Source: Myxococcales bacterium (GTDB lineage Bacteria > Myxococcota_A > Bradymonadia > REDH01). From it: DNA of 49,176 nt. The notes below the pieces were generated by a model. The model was given only the letters and a program-made list of their open reading frames with translations. It was not told the DNA's origin and ran no database searches. The stretch is from assembly GCA_947496715.1 (NCBI GenBank), contig CANMDT010000010.1, positions 1 through 49,176 on the forward strand. The letters run 5' to 3'. The position numbers were made by a program, and so were the translations under genes. Shown here in pieces: positions 25,667-34,640 of this stretch. Every line of letters starts with the position of its first letter. Position 1 is the first letter of the stretch.

Positions 25667-27433
25667 TCATGCCGAATCTTCTGCGGTTACGCAAAGATAG
25701 TAGGAGATAAGGCAGCCGTCTGACAGCGGCTGCAGCGACGCAAGCGAAGCTCCCCCCGGCGTCTGACCCAGCGCCGCAGTGAGCGCAGCCTCCCAGACGG
25801 AGGGCGGCTCACCGATGCCGCGCACCGCCGAGGCGAACGCCTCCAATTCCGACGCGGTCGCCAGGCGCTTGCTCGGCAGCGGCCGCAGACCGGCCACCTG
25901 CGCCGCAAAACCTGCTGGCACCAGCTCTGCCGGAGGCTGCGACCCGAACCAGGCCGCCGGCACCGTCAGCGCCAGCAGCTTCTGCTTGCTCACGGGAACA
26001 CTCCCGCCGGCCATCGCCTGCGGCGCATTCGCCGTCTGGTAGCGGAGCCGCAGCAGCGCCGTGTTCAGCAGCAGCGCCAGCCGCCGAAGCTCCTCCAGCC
26101 CCCGCTCCGGCTTCGGCCAACCCACCAGCACCGAGACCGCAGCAGCAAGCTCGCCCCTCTCGTCTGCCGCCGCCTCGACCACCCGACTCAGCGCCGGAAT
26201 ACAGACCTTCGGGTGGCCATAGACCGCCGCGCGACGCCCGGCCGCCGCAACGGTCAGACGAGGCTCCAGCAGATCGCGACCCAGATAACGCTGCCGCTCA
26301 CCCCAGCCGATGCGATGGGGATCGATCGCGCCTGCTGTCACAAACCGGAAACCAGCGCCTCCCTCGGTCAACAGACCCGCATGGGTGTAGGCCTCCGACA
26401 CCGTCGCACCGCTCTGCAGATGCACATGGTCGCCCAGCGCCACCCAGCCCGCAGGCCAGCCCTGCATCCACGGCTCCCACCACGAAAGCCCATCGCTCAC
26501 CCAGCGCACAGGGCCTGCAGCCTGCCCCACGCTACGGGCCACCCAGAAGGAGACCGCCACCTGCGCACCCGCAAACCGGACCAGCTCCCCCGGCGCCACA
26601 ACCGCCACCTGCGCCCGAGAGGCCCAGTGGTCACGCAGGCCGTCGGCATAGGCCACACTCTGCATCGCCCGCGGCAGCACCAGCGCCACGCAGCCACCCT
26701 CTCCTGCCCATGCCAACGAGAGCTCGGCAAAGATCGCCGCACGATCAAAGGCGCCACGCGCGGCATGGGGAAACCGCTGCCGAAGCAGCGTTGTTTGACC
26801 GACCGTCCGCGCCGTCTCCTTCTCGATCGCATTGCCGAAGGGCGGGTTGCCCACCACCAGTTCAAAGTCCGTGGGCCAGGGCGGAGGTTCGGTGAGCGCG
26901 TCGCCGCAGACAATCCAGCCTGCGACCGCACCCCAATCCAGCCCGCGCGACCGACGGCGCAGCATGATCCGCGCCCGCGTCACAGCCGCGGCCACGCCAT
27001 CGACCTCAAACCCGAAGCAGTGAACCTCTGCATCCGATGGCGCCGCTTCCCAGGCCGCCACCAGCAGCTCCCCTGTCCCGCAGGCGGCGTCTGCACAGCG
27101 GAGCAGCCCAGCCGGCCGGCCCGACCAACCCGTGCTGGCAACCAGCTCCTGCGCCGAGGCCGCCGGCGTGTAGTAGATGCCGAGCTTCCGACGGGCCGCC
27201 TTCGCGCCCACACGGCTACGCACCAGCGCCTCGTAGAGCCCGCTCACCTCCGCATCGCTCACAGGGTCGACGGGCTCCTCGGCAAGCCAGGGCTCCCAGA
27301 GCTCGCCGAGCGCCGCTGCAGCCAGCACCGCAACCTCCGCCCGCTCCAGACCTGCAGCTACCGCAAGACCGGCCACCAGCCACCAGCCCTCGCGCGATTG
27401 CTCTTCTGCGGTCCTGCCGATGCTGTCCTGCAA
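25667..27433 (-). CDS. Solitary N6-adenine DNA methyltransferase
   Basis: The TTG at 27433 has GGAG five bases upstream and lies 8 bases after murA. The 588-residue product has GIYYTP (85-90), S-adenosylmethionine motif I DAACGTGELL (115-124) and catalytic motif NPPF (196-199), as in class gamma N6-adenine methyltransferases of type I HsdM and Eco57I-like enzymes. The C-terminal half, with VSKQKLLALTVPAAWFG, probably holds target recognition. No nuclease motif or restriction partner is seen in the window, so it looks like an orphan enzyme. RNA or protein is a less likely substrate given the GIYYTP signature. Confidence 0.85.
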   Translation of the reverse strand: MQDSIGRTAEEQSREGWWLVAGLAVAAGLERAEVAVLAAAALGELWEPWLAEEPVDPVSDAEVSGLYEALVRSRVGAKAARRKLGIYYTPAASAQELVASTGWSGRPAGLLRCADAACGTGELLVAAWEAAPSDAEVHCFGFEVDGVAAAVTRARIMLRRRSRGLDWGAVAGWIVCGDALTEPPPWPTDFELVVGNPPFGNAIEKETARTVGQTTLLRQRFPHAARGAFDRAAIFAELSLAWAGEGGCVALVLPRAMQSVAYADGLRDHWASRAQVAVVAPGELVRFAGAQVAVSFWVARSVGQAAGPVRWVSDGLSWWEPWMQGWPAGWVALGDHVHLQSGATVSEAYTHAGLLTEGGAGFRFVTAGAIDPHRIGWGERQRYLGRDLLEPRLTVAAAGRRAAVYGHPKVCIPALSRVVEAAADERGELAAAVSVLVGWPKPERGLEELRRLALLLNTALLRLRYQTANAPQAMAGGSVPVSKQKLLALTVPAAWFGSQPPAELVPAGFAAQVAGLRPLPSKRLATASELEAFASAVRGIGEPPSVWEAALTAALGQTPGGASLASLQPLSDGCLISYYLCVTAEDSA

Positions 27434-27441
27434 GCAGACTC

Positions 27442-28722
27442 CTACCCGGGCAGGCGCTCGATCTTGGCGCCCAGTGCCCGGAGCTTGTCTTCGATTCGCT
27501 CATACCCGCGATCGATGTGCCGCACGTTGTAGATGGTGCTCTTTCCCTTCGCCGCCAACGCCGCCAGCACCAGCGCCATGCCGGCCCGCACATCGGGCGA
27601 CGAGAGCGTCGTCCCGGTGAGCTGCGCAGGCCCGCTCACCACCACCCGGTGCGGATCGCAGAGGATGATCCGGGCACCCATGCTTACCAGCGAGTCGGTG
27701 AAGAACATGCGGCCGTCGAACATCTTCTCGAAGAAGAGCACCATGCCGCGCGACTGCGTGGCAACGGTGATGGCGATCGACATCATGTCGGTCGGGAAGG
27801 CGGGCCAGGGGCCGTCATCGATCTTGGGGATCTGGTTCCCAAAGTCGTTGCGGACTGCCAGCTCCTGCTCTGCGGGCACATGGAGGTTGCCGTCGGCAAG
27901 CCGATACTCCACGCCGAGCCGGCTGAAGATGTGGCCGATCATCCGCACATCGTCGGGCACCACATCTTCGATGGTGATGGCCGATCGGGTCATCGCCGCC
28001 AGCCCGATGAAGGAGCCGATCTCGAGGTAGTCGGAGCTGATGCGGTGACGGCCCGGCTGGAGCTCACGCACCCCTTCGATGGTCAAGGTGTTGGTGCCGA
28101 TGCCGGAGACCTGGGCGCCGAGCGCGACCAGCATGCGGCAGAGCCCCTGCACATGGGGCTCACAGGCGGCGTTGCGGATGATGCTCCGGCCCGTGGCGAG
28201 CACCGCCGCCATCAGGATGTTCTCGGTGCCCGTGACCGAAGGCTCGTCGAGGAAGATGTCGGCGCCCGTGAGGCCGGGCGACGAGATGCGGATCATCGCA
28301 TCGAACTCCACCGTTGCGCCCAGCGCCGTGAAGCCGCCGAAGTGGGTATCGAGCCGCCGACGGCCGATGACATCACCGCCTGGAGGGGCGAGCGAGGTGG
28401 AGCCGAAACGGGCGAGCAGCGGGCCGGCCAACAAGATCGAAGCGCGGAGCTTGCGGCAAAGATCGGCTGGCGCCTCGCCGTTGGCGACGCCGCCGTTGTT
28501 GATCTCGACGGTGTTCGCCCCGAGCCACTGGTGGCGGCCCCCCATGCGCTCCATGATCTGGAGCATGATGAGCACATCTTCAATGCGCGGGACATTGTCG
28601 AGCGTCACGGTCTGATCGGTGATGAGCGTGGCCGCAAGTACGGGCAACACCTCGTTCTTCGAGCCTCCGGGCCGTACCGAGCCAGCAAGCGGATGGCCCC
28701 CCTCAATGATGAACTTCTCCAT
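27442..28722 (-). CDS. murA: UDP-GlcNAc enolpyruvyl transferase with Asp in place of catalytic Cys
   Basis: MurA transfers enolpyruvate to UDP-N-acetylglucosamine, the first committed step of peptidoglycan synthesis. The ATG at 28722 gives MEKFIIEGGHPLAGSVRPGG, the family's normal opening, with GGAGAG upstream; in-frame starts at 28737 and 28752 (GTG) are possible. Conserved features are GGSKNEVLP (Lys22), KLRASILLAGPLLARFG and HIDRGYERIEDKLRALGA at the end. The active-site loop reads PPGGDVIGRRRLD, with Asp117 where E. coli has Cys115. An Asp there is known from other MurA enzymes to keep activity but resist fosfomycin. It belongs to a divergent subfamily, so a different enolpyruvyl acceptor cannot be excluded. 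Confidence 0.9.
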   Translation of the reverse strand: MEKFIIEGGHPLAGSVRPGGSKNEVLPVLAATLITDQTVTLDNVPRIEDVLIMLQIMERMGGRHQWLGANTVEINNGGVANGEAPADLCRKLRASILLAGPLLARFGSTSLAPPGGDVIGRRRLDTHFGGFTALGATVEFDAMIRISSPGLTGADIFLDEPSVTGTENILMAAVLATGRSIIRNAACEPHVQGLCRMLVALGAQVSGIGTNTLTIEGVRELQPGRHRISSDYLEIGSFIGLAAMTRSAITIEDVVPDDVRMIGHIFSRLGVEYRLADGNLHVPAEQELAVRNDFGNQIPKIDDGPWPAFPTDMMSIAITVATQSRGMVLFFEKMFDGRMFFTDSLVSMGARIILCDPHRVVVSGPAQLTGTTLSSPDVRAGMALVLAALAAKGKSTIYNVRHIDRGYERIEDKLRALGAKIERLPG

Positions 28723-28799
28723 CTCCGCACTCTCCATGGTGGACAACGACACCCCCTACCGCCTCCACGGGGCCCTTGCCAACCGCCACCGTTCAGCCA

Positions 28800-28811
28800 C
28801 CTCAAATGAGG
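28800..28811. promoter_or_regulatory. Short inverted repeat between murA and the helicase gene
   Basis: CCTCA and TGAGG arms around AA lie in the 140-bp divergent promoter region, and TGAGG recurs about 20 bases downstream at TTGAGGTGAG. It may be an operator for one or both genes; only symmetry supports it. Confidence 0.25.
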
Positions 28812-28862
28812 ATCGACGATAACTGCGCGTTGAGGTGAGAATCCTGCTAGACACTGCGCGCC

Positions 28863-30623
28863 ATGTTTTCCACCGACTCGACGCATCCCACTCTCCTCAA
28901 GGCTCTTCTCGCGAAGGGCTACGAGACTCCTACCCCTGTTCAGGCAATGGTCGCCGACGCCCCGCGCGAAGCCGACCTGCTCGTCTCCGCCCGCACCGGC
29001 TCCGGTAAAACCGTTGCCTTTGGGCTCGCCATGGCCAACGCCATCCTCGGCGACGAAGAACACTTCCCGGCCCGCTCCTGCCCGCGCGCGCTGATCATTG
29101 CGCCTACGCGTGAGCTGGCCACCCAGGTGGCCCGTGAGCTCTCCTGGCTCTACGCCGGCACCTCTGCCCGTAACGAACGGGTGGTTGCCACCTGCGTCGG
29201 CGGCTCCGATGCCCGCTCCGAGGCCCGCGCGCTCGATATGGGTCCCTCCATTGTCGTCGGTACGCCCGGAAGACTCTGCGACCATCTCCGCCGCGGCCGG
29301 CTCGATCTTTCGGGCCTCAAGGTTGCCGTCCTCGACGAGGCCGACGAGATGCTCGACATGGGCTTCCGCGAAGAGCTCGAGGCCATCCTCAAGGCAGCCC
29401 CTGCAGAGCGCCGCACGCTGATGTTCTCGGCCACGCTGCCCAGGGAGATCGAGCAGCTCGCACGCGCCTTCCAGAAGGGCGCCGTCCGCATCGCGGCCAA
29501 CGCCCTCAACGAGCAGCACTCCGACATCGAGGTGCAGGCCCTCTTGGTCTCGCCCATCGAGATCGGACACGCGGTCGTCAATGTTCTCCGCGAGGCAGAC
29601 GCCGACGCCGCCATCGTCTTCTGCGCTACCCGTGACGGCACCGCCCGCATGTGGGCGAGCCTCCGTGAGCGCGGCTTTCAGGCCGTGGCGCTCTCCGGCG
29701 AGCTCTCGCAGAACGAGCGCAACCGCGCCCTGCAGGCCCTCCGCGACGGCACCGCCAACATCCTCGTCGCCACCGACGTGGCTGCACGCGGACTCGACCT
29801 GCCCTCCGTCGGCCTGATCATCCATGCCGATCTGCCGAACGACAAAGAGGTCTTCCAGCACCGCAACGGCCGTACGGGCCGCGCGGGCAAGAAGGGCCGC
29901 GCCGTCCTCATCGTCGCTGCGCCCAAGCGCCGCCGCGCCGAGTTCCTCCTCCGCGACTCCGGCCTCCGCCCCAACTGGATGGAGGTCCCCTCCTCAGAGA
30001 GGATCGAGCAGCAGGACCACGCCCGCGTTGTGGGCGAGCTTCTCCTGGCAGCCGAGCTCGCAGATCCCGACGCCATGGCGCTCGCCTCGCAGGCGCTCAG
30101 CAAGGCACTCCTCGACGCCGGCTCCGAGCTCACCGCCGATGCAGCGCCCGAGCAGGCCATCCGGCTCATCGCCGCCTTTGCCACCAGCCTGGTGCAGCGG
30201 CTCCCCGTCCCCGAAGAGATGCCCGAGACGCTGCGCCTCAACCAGCGCCGCGTGGCACCGCCCGAACCCTCCCCGGCAACGCGACAGTATGGCGAGACCG
30301 GCCGCGATGCCGGCTCTCACCACCTGCAGGCACCGGCGGTACGCTCCGGCGCGCCCAGCCGACCCGCGGGCGACCGTGGTGAGATCCAGGCCGTCTGGTT
30401 CCGCGTGAACGTGGGCCGGCGCCACAACGCCGACCCGCGCTGGCTCATCCCCCTCATCTGCCGTCGCGGCGATGTGGAGAAGAGCGACATCGGCTCCATC
30501 CGCATCATCGAGAACGAGACCCGCTTCCAGATCGGCCTCTGGGCCGCGGAGCACTTCGACCGCGCGGTTCGCCGCCCGGATCGCAAGGACCCTCAGGTCC
30601 GCTTCGCCGTCGCAGAAGACTAG
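28863..30623 (+). CDS. DEAD-box RNA helicase with DbpA-type RNA-binding domain
   Basis: The product is 586 residues. Helicase motifs run in order: Q-motif TPTPVQAMV, motif I ARTGSGKT (43-50), PTRELA, TPGRL, DEAD (158-161), SATLP, ATDVAARGLD and HRNGRTGRAG. The final 80 residues, with VWFRVNVGRRH and GDVEKSDIGSIRI, match the DbpA RNA-binding domain that directs helicases such as DeaD/CsdA or DbpA to structured RNA. A linker of about 130 residues separates the two. The likely role is ATP-dependent RNA or ribosome remodelling in the cytoplasm. No strong ribosome-binding site precedes the ATG. It is divergent from murA. Confidence 0.93.
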   Translation: MFSTDSTHPTLLKALLAKGYETPTPVQAMVADAPREADLLVSARTGSGKTVAFGLAMANAILGDEEHFPARSCPRALIIAPTRELATQVARELSWLYAGTSARNERVVATCVGGSDARSEARALDMGPSIVVGTPGRLCDHLRRGRLDLSGLKVAVLDEADEMLDMGFREELEAILKAAPAERRTLMFSATLPREIEQLARAFQKGAVRIAANALNEQHSDIEVQALLVSPIEIGHAVVNVLREADADAAIVFCATRDGTARMWASLRERGFQAVALSGELSQNERNRALQALRDGTANILVATDVAARGLDLPSVGLIIHADLPNDKEVFQHRNGRTGRAGKKGRAVLIVAAPKRRRAEFLLRDSGLRPNWMEVPSSERIEQQDHARVVGELLLAAELADPDAMALASQALSKALLDAGSELTADAAPEQAIRLIAAFATSLVQRLPVPEEMPETLRLNQRRVAPPEPSPATRQYGETGRDAGSHHLQAPAVRSGAPSRPAGDRGEIQAVWFRVNVGRRHNADPRWLIPLICRRGDVEKSDIGSIRIIENETRFQIGLWAAEHFDRAVRRPDRKDPQVRFAVAED

Positions 30624-30659
30624 GCCGCAAAGCCCTCCGCCTCACAGCGGAGAGCTGGC

Positions 30660-30698
30660 AAAAAGCGCGTGAGGCGCGACCCTCTCGGACCGCGCCCC
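30660..30698 (-). terminator. Putative terminator after groEL
   Basis: Read on the minus strand downstream of groEL, GGCGCG pairs with CGCGCC (plus positions 30692-30697 and 30674-30679). A smaller GCGC-CTCAC-GCGC hairpin then runs straight into six Ts (plus 30660-30665). It has the form of an intrinsic terminator, though the two stems compete. Confidence 0.45.
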
Positions 30699-30738
30699 AC
30701 GATGAAGCACCGGGCGCCCTGCGGCGCGGAGCAACGAC

Positions 30739-32379
30739 CTAGAAGTCGTCGTCCATGCCGCCCATGCCGCCCATGCCGCCGCCGCCGCCGGCAGGCTTCT
30801 CGTCCTTCGCCTTCTCGACCACAGCGCACTCGGTGGTGATGAGGAGGCCGGCCACGGAGGCCGCGTTCTGGAGGGCCGTACGGACCACCTTGGCGGGGTC
30901 GATGACGCCCATCTCGATCATGTCGCCGTAGACCTCGGTCGCCGCGTTGTAACCGAAGTTACCGCTCGACTCGCGGATGCGGTTGATGACGATGGAACCG
31001 TCGATGCCGGCGTTGGCCGCGATCTGACGGAGGGGCTCTTCGACGGCCCGCTTGAGGATGGCGATACCGAAGTCGCGCTCATCGCCGAACTTGATGTCGT
31101 TGAGGACATGGGAGGTGCGGATGAGCGCAACGCCGCCGCCGGCGACAATGCCCTCTTCTGCAGCCGCGCGGGTGGCGGCGAGCGCGTCGTCGACGCGATC
31201 CTTCTTCTCCTTCATCTCGGTCTCGGTGGCAGCGCCAACCTTGATGACCGCAACGCCGCCGACAAGCTTGGCGAGACGCTCCTGGAGCTTCTCCTTGTCG
31301 TAGTCGCTCTTGGTCTCTTCGATCTGCGAGCGGATCTGCTTCACGCGGCCGTCGATGGCCTCGCGCTCACCAAAGCCGTCGATGACGGTGGTGTTGTCCT
31401 TGGTGATGCGGACCTTCTTGGCGCGGCCAAGGTCGGAGAGCGTCACATTCTCGAGCTTCATGCCGAGGTCTTCGCTGATGACCGTTCCGCCCGTGAGGAC
31501 GGCGATGTCGCCGAGCATGGCCTTGCGGCGATCGCCGAAGCCAGGCGCCTTGACGGCGGCCACGTTCAGCGTGCCACGGAGCTTGTTGACGACGAGGGTG
31601 GCGAGCGCCTCGCCCTCGATCTCCTCGGCGATGATGATGAGGGGCTTGCCGCTGCGGGCCGCCGCCTCGAGGACGGGGAGAAGGTCGCGCATGTTCGACA
31701 CCTTCTTCTCGTAGAGGAGAATGAAGGGGTCATCGAGCTCGGCCGACATGCGGTCTGCATCGGTGACAAAGTAGGGCGACACGTAGCCGCGGTCGAACTG
31801 CATGCCCTCGACAACCTCGAGCTCGGTCTCCATGCCCTTGGCCTCTTCGACGGTGATGACGCCGTCGGAGCCAACCTTCTCCATCGCCTTGGCGATGAGG
31901 TTGCCGATGGTCTCGTCGCCGTTGGCCGAGATGGTGCCGACCTTGCCGATCTCCTGGGGATCGCTGGTGGGCTTGGCCGACCTCTTGATCTCGGCGATGA
32001 TCGCCTCGACGCCGGCGTCGATGCCGCGCTTGAGCGACATGGGGTTGTGGCCGGCAGAGACAAACTTCACGCCTTCGCGGAAGATGGCCTCGGCAAGGAC
32101 CGTCGCGGTCGTGGTACCGTCGCCGGCCACATCGGCCGTCTTCTTGGCGGCTTCACGGACCATCTGGGCGCCGAGGTTCTCGAACTTGTCAGCAAGCTCA
32201 ATCTCCTTGGCGACCGAGACGCCGTCCTTGGTGACCTTGGGGCCACCGAAGGACTTCTCGATCATGACGTTGCGGCCCTTGGGACCGAGGGTGACCTTGA
32301 CCGACTTGGCGAGGATGGTGACGCCGCGGAGCATGCGACGACGGGCTTCTTCCTTGAAGATGATTTCTTTGGCTGACAT
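30739..32379 (-). CDS. groL: Chaperonin GroEL
   Basis: This 546-residue 60-kDa chaperonin subunit forms the double ring that folds proteins with ATP. Signatures include [31 protein letters not shown], the [16 protein letters not shown] segment [16 protein letters not shown], and the flexible GGM-rich tail ([16 protein letters not shown]). Nothing is missing, and length matches E. coli GroEL. It lies 42 bases downstream of groES on the same strand. Confidence 0.98.
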   Translation of the reverse strand: MSAKEIIFKEEARRRMLRGVTILAKSVKVTLGPKGRNVMIEKSFGGPKVTKDGVSVAKEIELADKFENLGAQMVREAAKKTADVAGDGTTTATVLAEAIFREGVKFVSAGHNPMSLKRGIDAGVEAIIAEIKRSAKPTSDPQEIGKVGTISANGDETIGNLIAKAMEKVGSDGVITVEEAKGMETELEVVEGMQFDRGYVSPYFVTDADRMSAELDDPFILLYEKKVSNMRDLLPVLEAAARSGKPLIIIAEEIEGEALATLVVNKLRGTLNVAAVKAPGFGDRRKAMLGDIAVLTGGTVISEDLGMKLENVTLSDLGRAKKVRITKDNTTVIDGFGEREAIDGRVKQIRSQIEETKSDYDKEKLQERLAKLVGGVAVIKVGAATETEMKEKKDRVDDALAATRAAAEEGIVAGGGVALIRTSHVLNDIKFGDERDFGIAILKRAVEEPLRQIAANAGIDGSIVINRIRESSGNFGYNAATEVYGDMIEMGVIDPAKVVRTALQNAASVAGLLITTECAVVEKAKDEKPAGGGGGMGGMGGMDDDF

Positions 32380-32421
32380 AACTGACCTCGTTGAGGAGTG
32401 GGTTTACGGAGGGGTGGGCGA

Positions 32422-32706
32422 CTAGCCGAGCACCGCGAAGATATCTTCCTCGCGGAGGAGCGTGTGCTCGACGCCGGCGATGTTGACCTCGGTGCCCGAG
32501 TACTTGCCGAAGAGGACGCGGTCGCCGATCGCGACGTTGAGGGCGATGCGCTCACCCTTGTCGAGCTTGCCGGGACCCACGGCGATAACCGTGCCCTCCT
32601 GCGGCTTCTCCTTGGCGGTGTCGGGGATGATGATGCCGCCGGCGCTGCGCTCTTCGCTCTCAATGCGCTTGACGAGGACACGGTCGTTGAGGGGCTTCAC
32701 ATTCAT
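32422..32706 (-). CDS. groS: Co-chaperonin GroES
   Basis: This 94-residue GroES starts at the ATG at 32706 ([16 protein letters not shown]) with AAAGGAG upstream; the frame is open further 5' but that part is not conserved. The mobile loop [18 protein letters not shown] and the roof loop are present, ending in [12 protein letters not shown]. It caps GroEL. It is first in the groES-groEL operon. Confidence 0.98.
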   Translation of the reverse strand: MNVKPLNDRVLVKRIESEERSAGGIIIPDTAKEKPQEGTVIAVGPGKLDKGERIALNVAIGDRVLFGKYSGTEVNIAGVEHTLLREEDIFAVLG

Positions 32707-32785
32707 GGCTCGTTCTCCTTTCAAGGGATGCTTGGTGGGCGGCCGTCGCGACTGCGAGGGCAACCCGGTTGTGTGGTTGGGCGCG

Positions 32786-32813
32786 TTGGTAGGCACCGGA
32801 GTGAGGGTGTCAA
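32786..32813 (-). promoter_or_regulatory. Candidate groES-groEL promoter
   Basis: On the minus strand a consensus TTGACA (plus 32808-32813) is followed after 16 bases by TACCAA (plus 32786-32791), about 80 bases upstream of groES. The -35 is perfect and the -10 weak, so an alternative sigma factor is possible. Confidence 0.45.
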
Positions 32814-32828
32814 GCACGGCGCTCACTC
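32799..32828. promoter_or_regulatory. Inverted repeat over the groES -35 region
   Basis: GAGTGAG (32799-32805) and CTCACTC (32822-32828) are exact inverted copies separated by 16 bases, and the -35 hexamer lies between them. The layout suggests a heat-shock operator, but the sequence and spacer (16, not 9) do not fit CIRCE. Confidence 0.4.
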
Positions 32829-32946
32829 TCCATGCTCGACCGGCGTCAGCCTGGTCGGAGGGGAGGATCGGAGGCGGTGATCTTTCGCGCAGGATCTTTC
32901 TTACGATCTGTCGCCTAAACCATTGTGGCGGCGCACCTTTCGGCAC

Positions 32947-32955
32947 TTTTCCACA
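32947..32955 (+). promoter_or_regulatory. Single DnaA-box-like site
   Basis: TTTTCCACA differs by one base from the consensus TTATCCACA and lies about 210 bases upstream of dnaA. One box is compatible with autoregulation of dnaA but not with an origin. Confidence 0.4.
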
Positions 32956-33167
32956 GGTGTCACTCTTCTGAAACGCTGCTGTTGCATTGTTTGAAATAAC
33001 GGGTTTTCAGATACTTACGCCACAGCAGCGGCGGCACAAACGATGCGGCCTGCCGTTGAATGTTGCCGCTCGACTTGGCTAGCACGATCCTCCCCGGTCT
33101 GCGCGCAACCCTGCTCCCCCGGTCTGACTGCCTTTGACCTCTTCGCAACGCGGAGACGGACGGATTG

Positions 33168-34640
33168 ATGGAAGAACGCTGGAATCAGACCCTCGTGGCG
33201 CTGCACGGGAAGTATGGCGAGGCCGCGGTGAGCGAGCTCCTCAACGGCTCCTCCGTCCACTTCGACGCAGCCAAGGGGCTCATCGCCCTCTCGGCCCGCG
33301 ATGCGGCTGCAGCCACGAAGATCAACCAGGCCTTCCACAGCGACCTCGAACAGTCCGCCCGTCTGGCCTGGGGCCGTGATGTGCGGGTTCGCGTCCGCTC
33401 GGGCGGCGTGGATGCGCCTGTCGAAGCGGCCATCGAAGAGCCCGCGCCGCAGCTCTCCCTCTTTGACTATACACCCGAACTCGAGGAGCCCTCGCTCTTC
33501 GATCTTCCGCCCATCGCTGCGCCCCTGCCAGCCGCAGCTGTGGCAGCACCCGCGGTGGCACCTGTTGCTCTCCCCGACGCTCCGGCGAACGAGGCTGCCG
33601 AGCTCCGTTTGCGGGCAGCCGGCCTCTCGCGCGGGCTCGACTTTGCCCACTTCGTCGTGGGCAGCTCCAACCAGTTTGCCTGGGAGGCGGCCCGTGCCGT
33701 CACCGAGGCGCCCGGCACCCACTACAACCCCTTCTTTGTCTTCGGTGGCGTTGGCCTCGGCAAGACCCACCTGATGCAGGCCATCGGCGCCGCCATCACC
33801 GTCAACAACCCCGAGGCGCGGGTCCGGTATGTGCATGCCGAGACCTTCCTGAACGAGCTCATCTCGTCGATCGCAGGCAACGCGATGGAGGCCTTCCGGG
33901 CCCGCTACCGCCGCGATGTGGATGTGCTCCTGCTCGACGACATCCATGTGCTCGAGGGCAAGGAGCGGACGACCGAGGAGTTCTTCCACACCTTCAACGC
34001 GCTGGCGCAGGCAGGGAAGCAGATCGTGCTCACCTCGGACCGGAGCCCGCAGGAGCTGAGCGGCCTGGATCAGCGGGTCCGCTCACGCCTCATGATGGGG
34101 CTGTCGGCCGATATCACCGCGCCCGACTTCGAGACCCGCGTTGCCATCCTGCAGCGCCGAGCCAGCGAGATGCACTACGCCATGCCGGCGGAGGTGCTGC
34201 AGTATGTGGCAGACGCGATCCGCTCGAATGTTCGTGAGCTTCATGGCGCGCTGACCCGCATTGGCTCCTACGCCCGCATCCACCGGCTCCCCGTGACCGT
34301 CACGATGGCGCGCGAGCAGCTGCAGCGGGTGACCCGCGAGCAGGACCGCCGGCCGACCATGGAGATCATCCTCAAGCTGGTCTGCGAGGAGATGGGCGTG
34401 ACGGCCAAAGAGTTGAAGGGGCGCAAGCGGGTGGCGACCATCGCGACGCCCCGCAAGGTTGCTGTCTTCCTCTGCCGCCGGCACACCGACGAGTCGTTCC
34501 CCGCGCTGGGCCGCTTCTTCGGCGACCGCGACCACACGACCATCCTCTCTGCCCACCAGAGCGTGCAAGAGATGCTGAGCCTGAACCACCCGATCCGCAC
34601 TGTCATCGAGCGGATCGAGCGGCGGATCGCGGCGCTCTAG
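33168..34640 (+). CDS. dnaA: Replication initiator DnaA with clamp-binding-like motif in domain II
   Basis: DnaA binds boxes at oriC and opens DNA. The ATG at 33168 gives 490 residues. Domain I covers about 1-80 and is divergent. The domain II linker (about 81-150) contains QLSLF at 95-99 and a second SLFDL at 109-113. Domain III has Walker A GGVGLGKTH (194-202), Walker B LLLDD (255-259) and sensor I VLTSDRSPQEL. Domain IV ends with the signature FFGDRDHTTILSAHQSVQ. All expected catalytic parts are present. QLSLF equals the consensus for binding the beta sliding clamp, not a standard DnaA feature. No dnaN or recF is adjacent. Convergent overlap with the next gene is 4 bases. Confidence 0.95.
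   Translation: MEERWNQTLVALHGKYGEAAVSELLNGSSVHFDAAKGLIALSARDAAAATKINQAFHSDLEQSARLAWGRDVRVRVRSGGVDAPVEAAIEEPAPQLSLFDYTPELEEPSLFDLPPIAAPLPAAAVAAPAVAPVALPDAPANEAAELRLRAAGLSRGLDFAHFVVGSSNQFAWEAARAVTEAPGTHYNPFFVFGGVGLGKTHLMQAIGAAITVNNPEARVRYVHAETFLNELISSIAGNAMEAFRARYRRDVDVLLLDDIHVLEGKERTTEEFFHTFNALAQAGKQIVLTSDRSPQELSGLDQRVRSRLMMGLSADITAPDFETRVAILQRRASEMHYAMPAEVLQYVADAIRSNVRELHGALTRIGSYARIHRLPVTVTMAREQLQRVTREQDRRPTMEIILKLVCEEMGVTAKELKGRKRVATIATPRKVAVFLCRRHTDESFPALGRFFGDRDHTTILSAHQSVQEMLSLNHPIRTVIERIERRIAAL

Larger units (their letters stand above)
32707..33167. other. 461-bp divergent region between groES and dnaA
   Basis: It holds a candidate groES promoter with an overlapping inverted repeat, one near-consensus DnaA box and an AT-richer patch at about 32990-33015. 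No CIRCE element was found. No gene or cluster of DnaA boxes was seen, so it does not look like a full replication origin. Confidence 0.6.

Noticed and set aside
25667..28722. A restriction-modification or phage-defence island around the methyltransferase
   Set aside because: Flanking genes are murA and a membrane protein; no nuclease, helicase or specificity subunit is adjacent, and composition is typical of the window.
30635..30652. CTCCGC-CTCACA-GCGGAG hairpin after the helicase gene as its terminator
   Set aside because: The stem is good but no T-run follows on the plus strand; only the A-run that serves the minus-strand groEL side is nearby.
32799..32828. CIRCE element upstream of groES
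   Set aside because: CIRCE is TTAGCACTC-N9-GAGTGCTAA; the repeat here has different arms and a 16-base spacer.
32707..33167. Replication origin next to dnaA
   Set aside because: Only one DnaA-box-like site was found, with no AT-rich unwinding element of useful length and no dnaN/recF neighbours.
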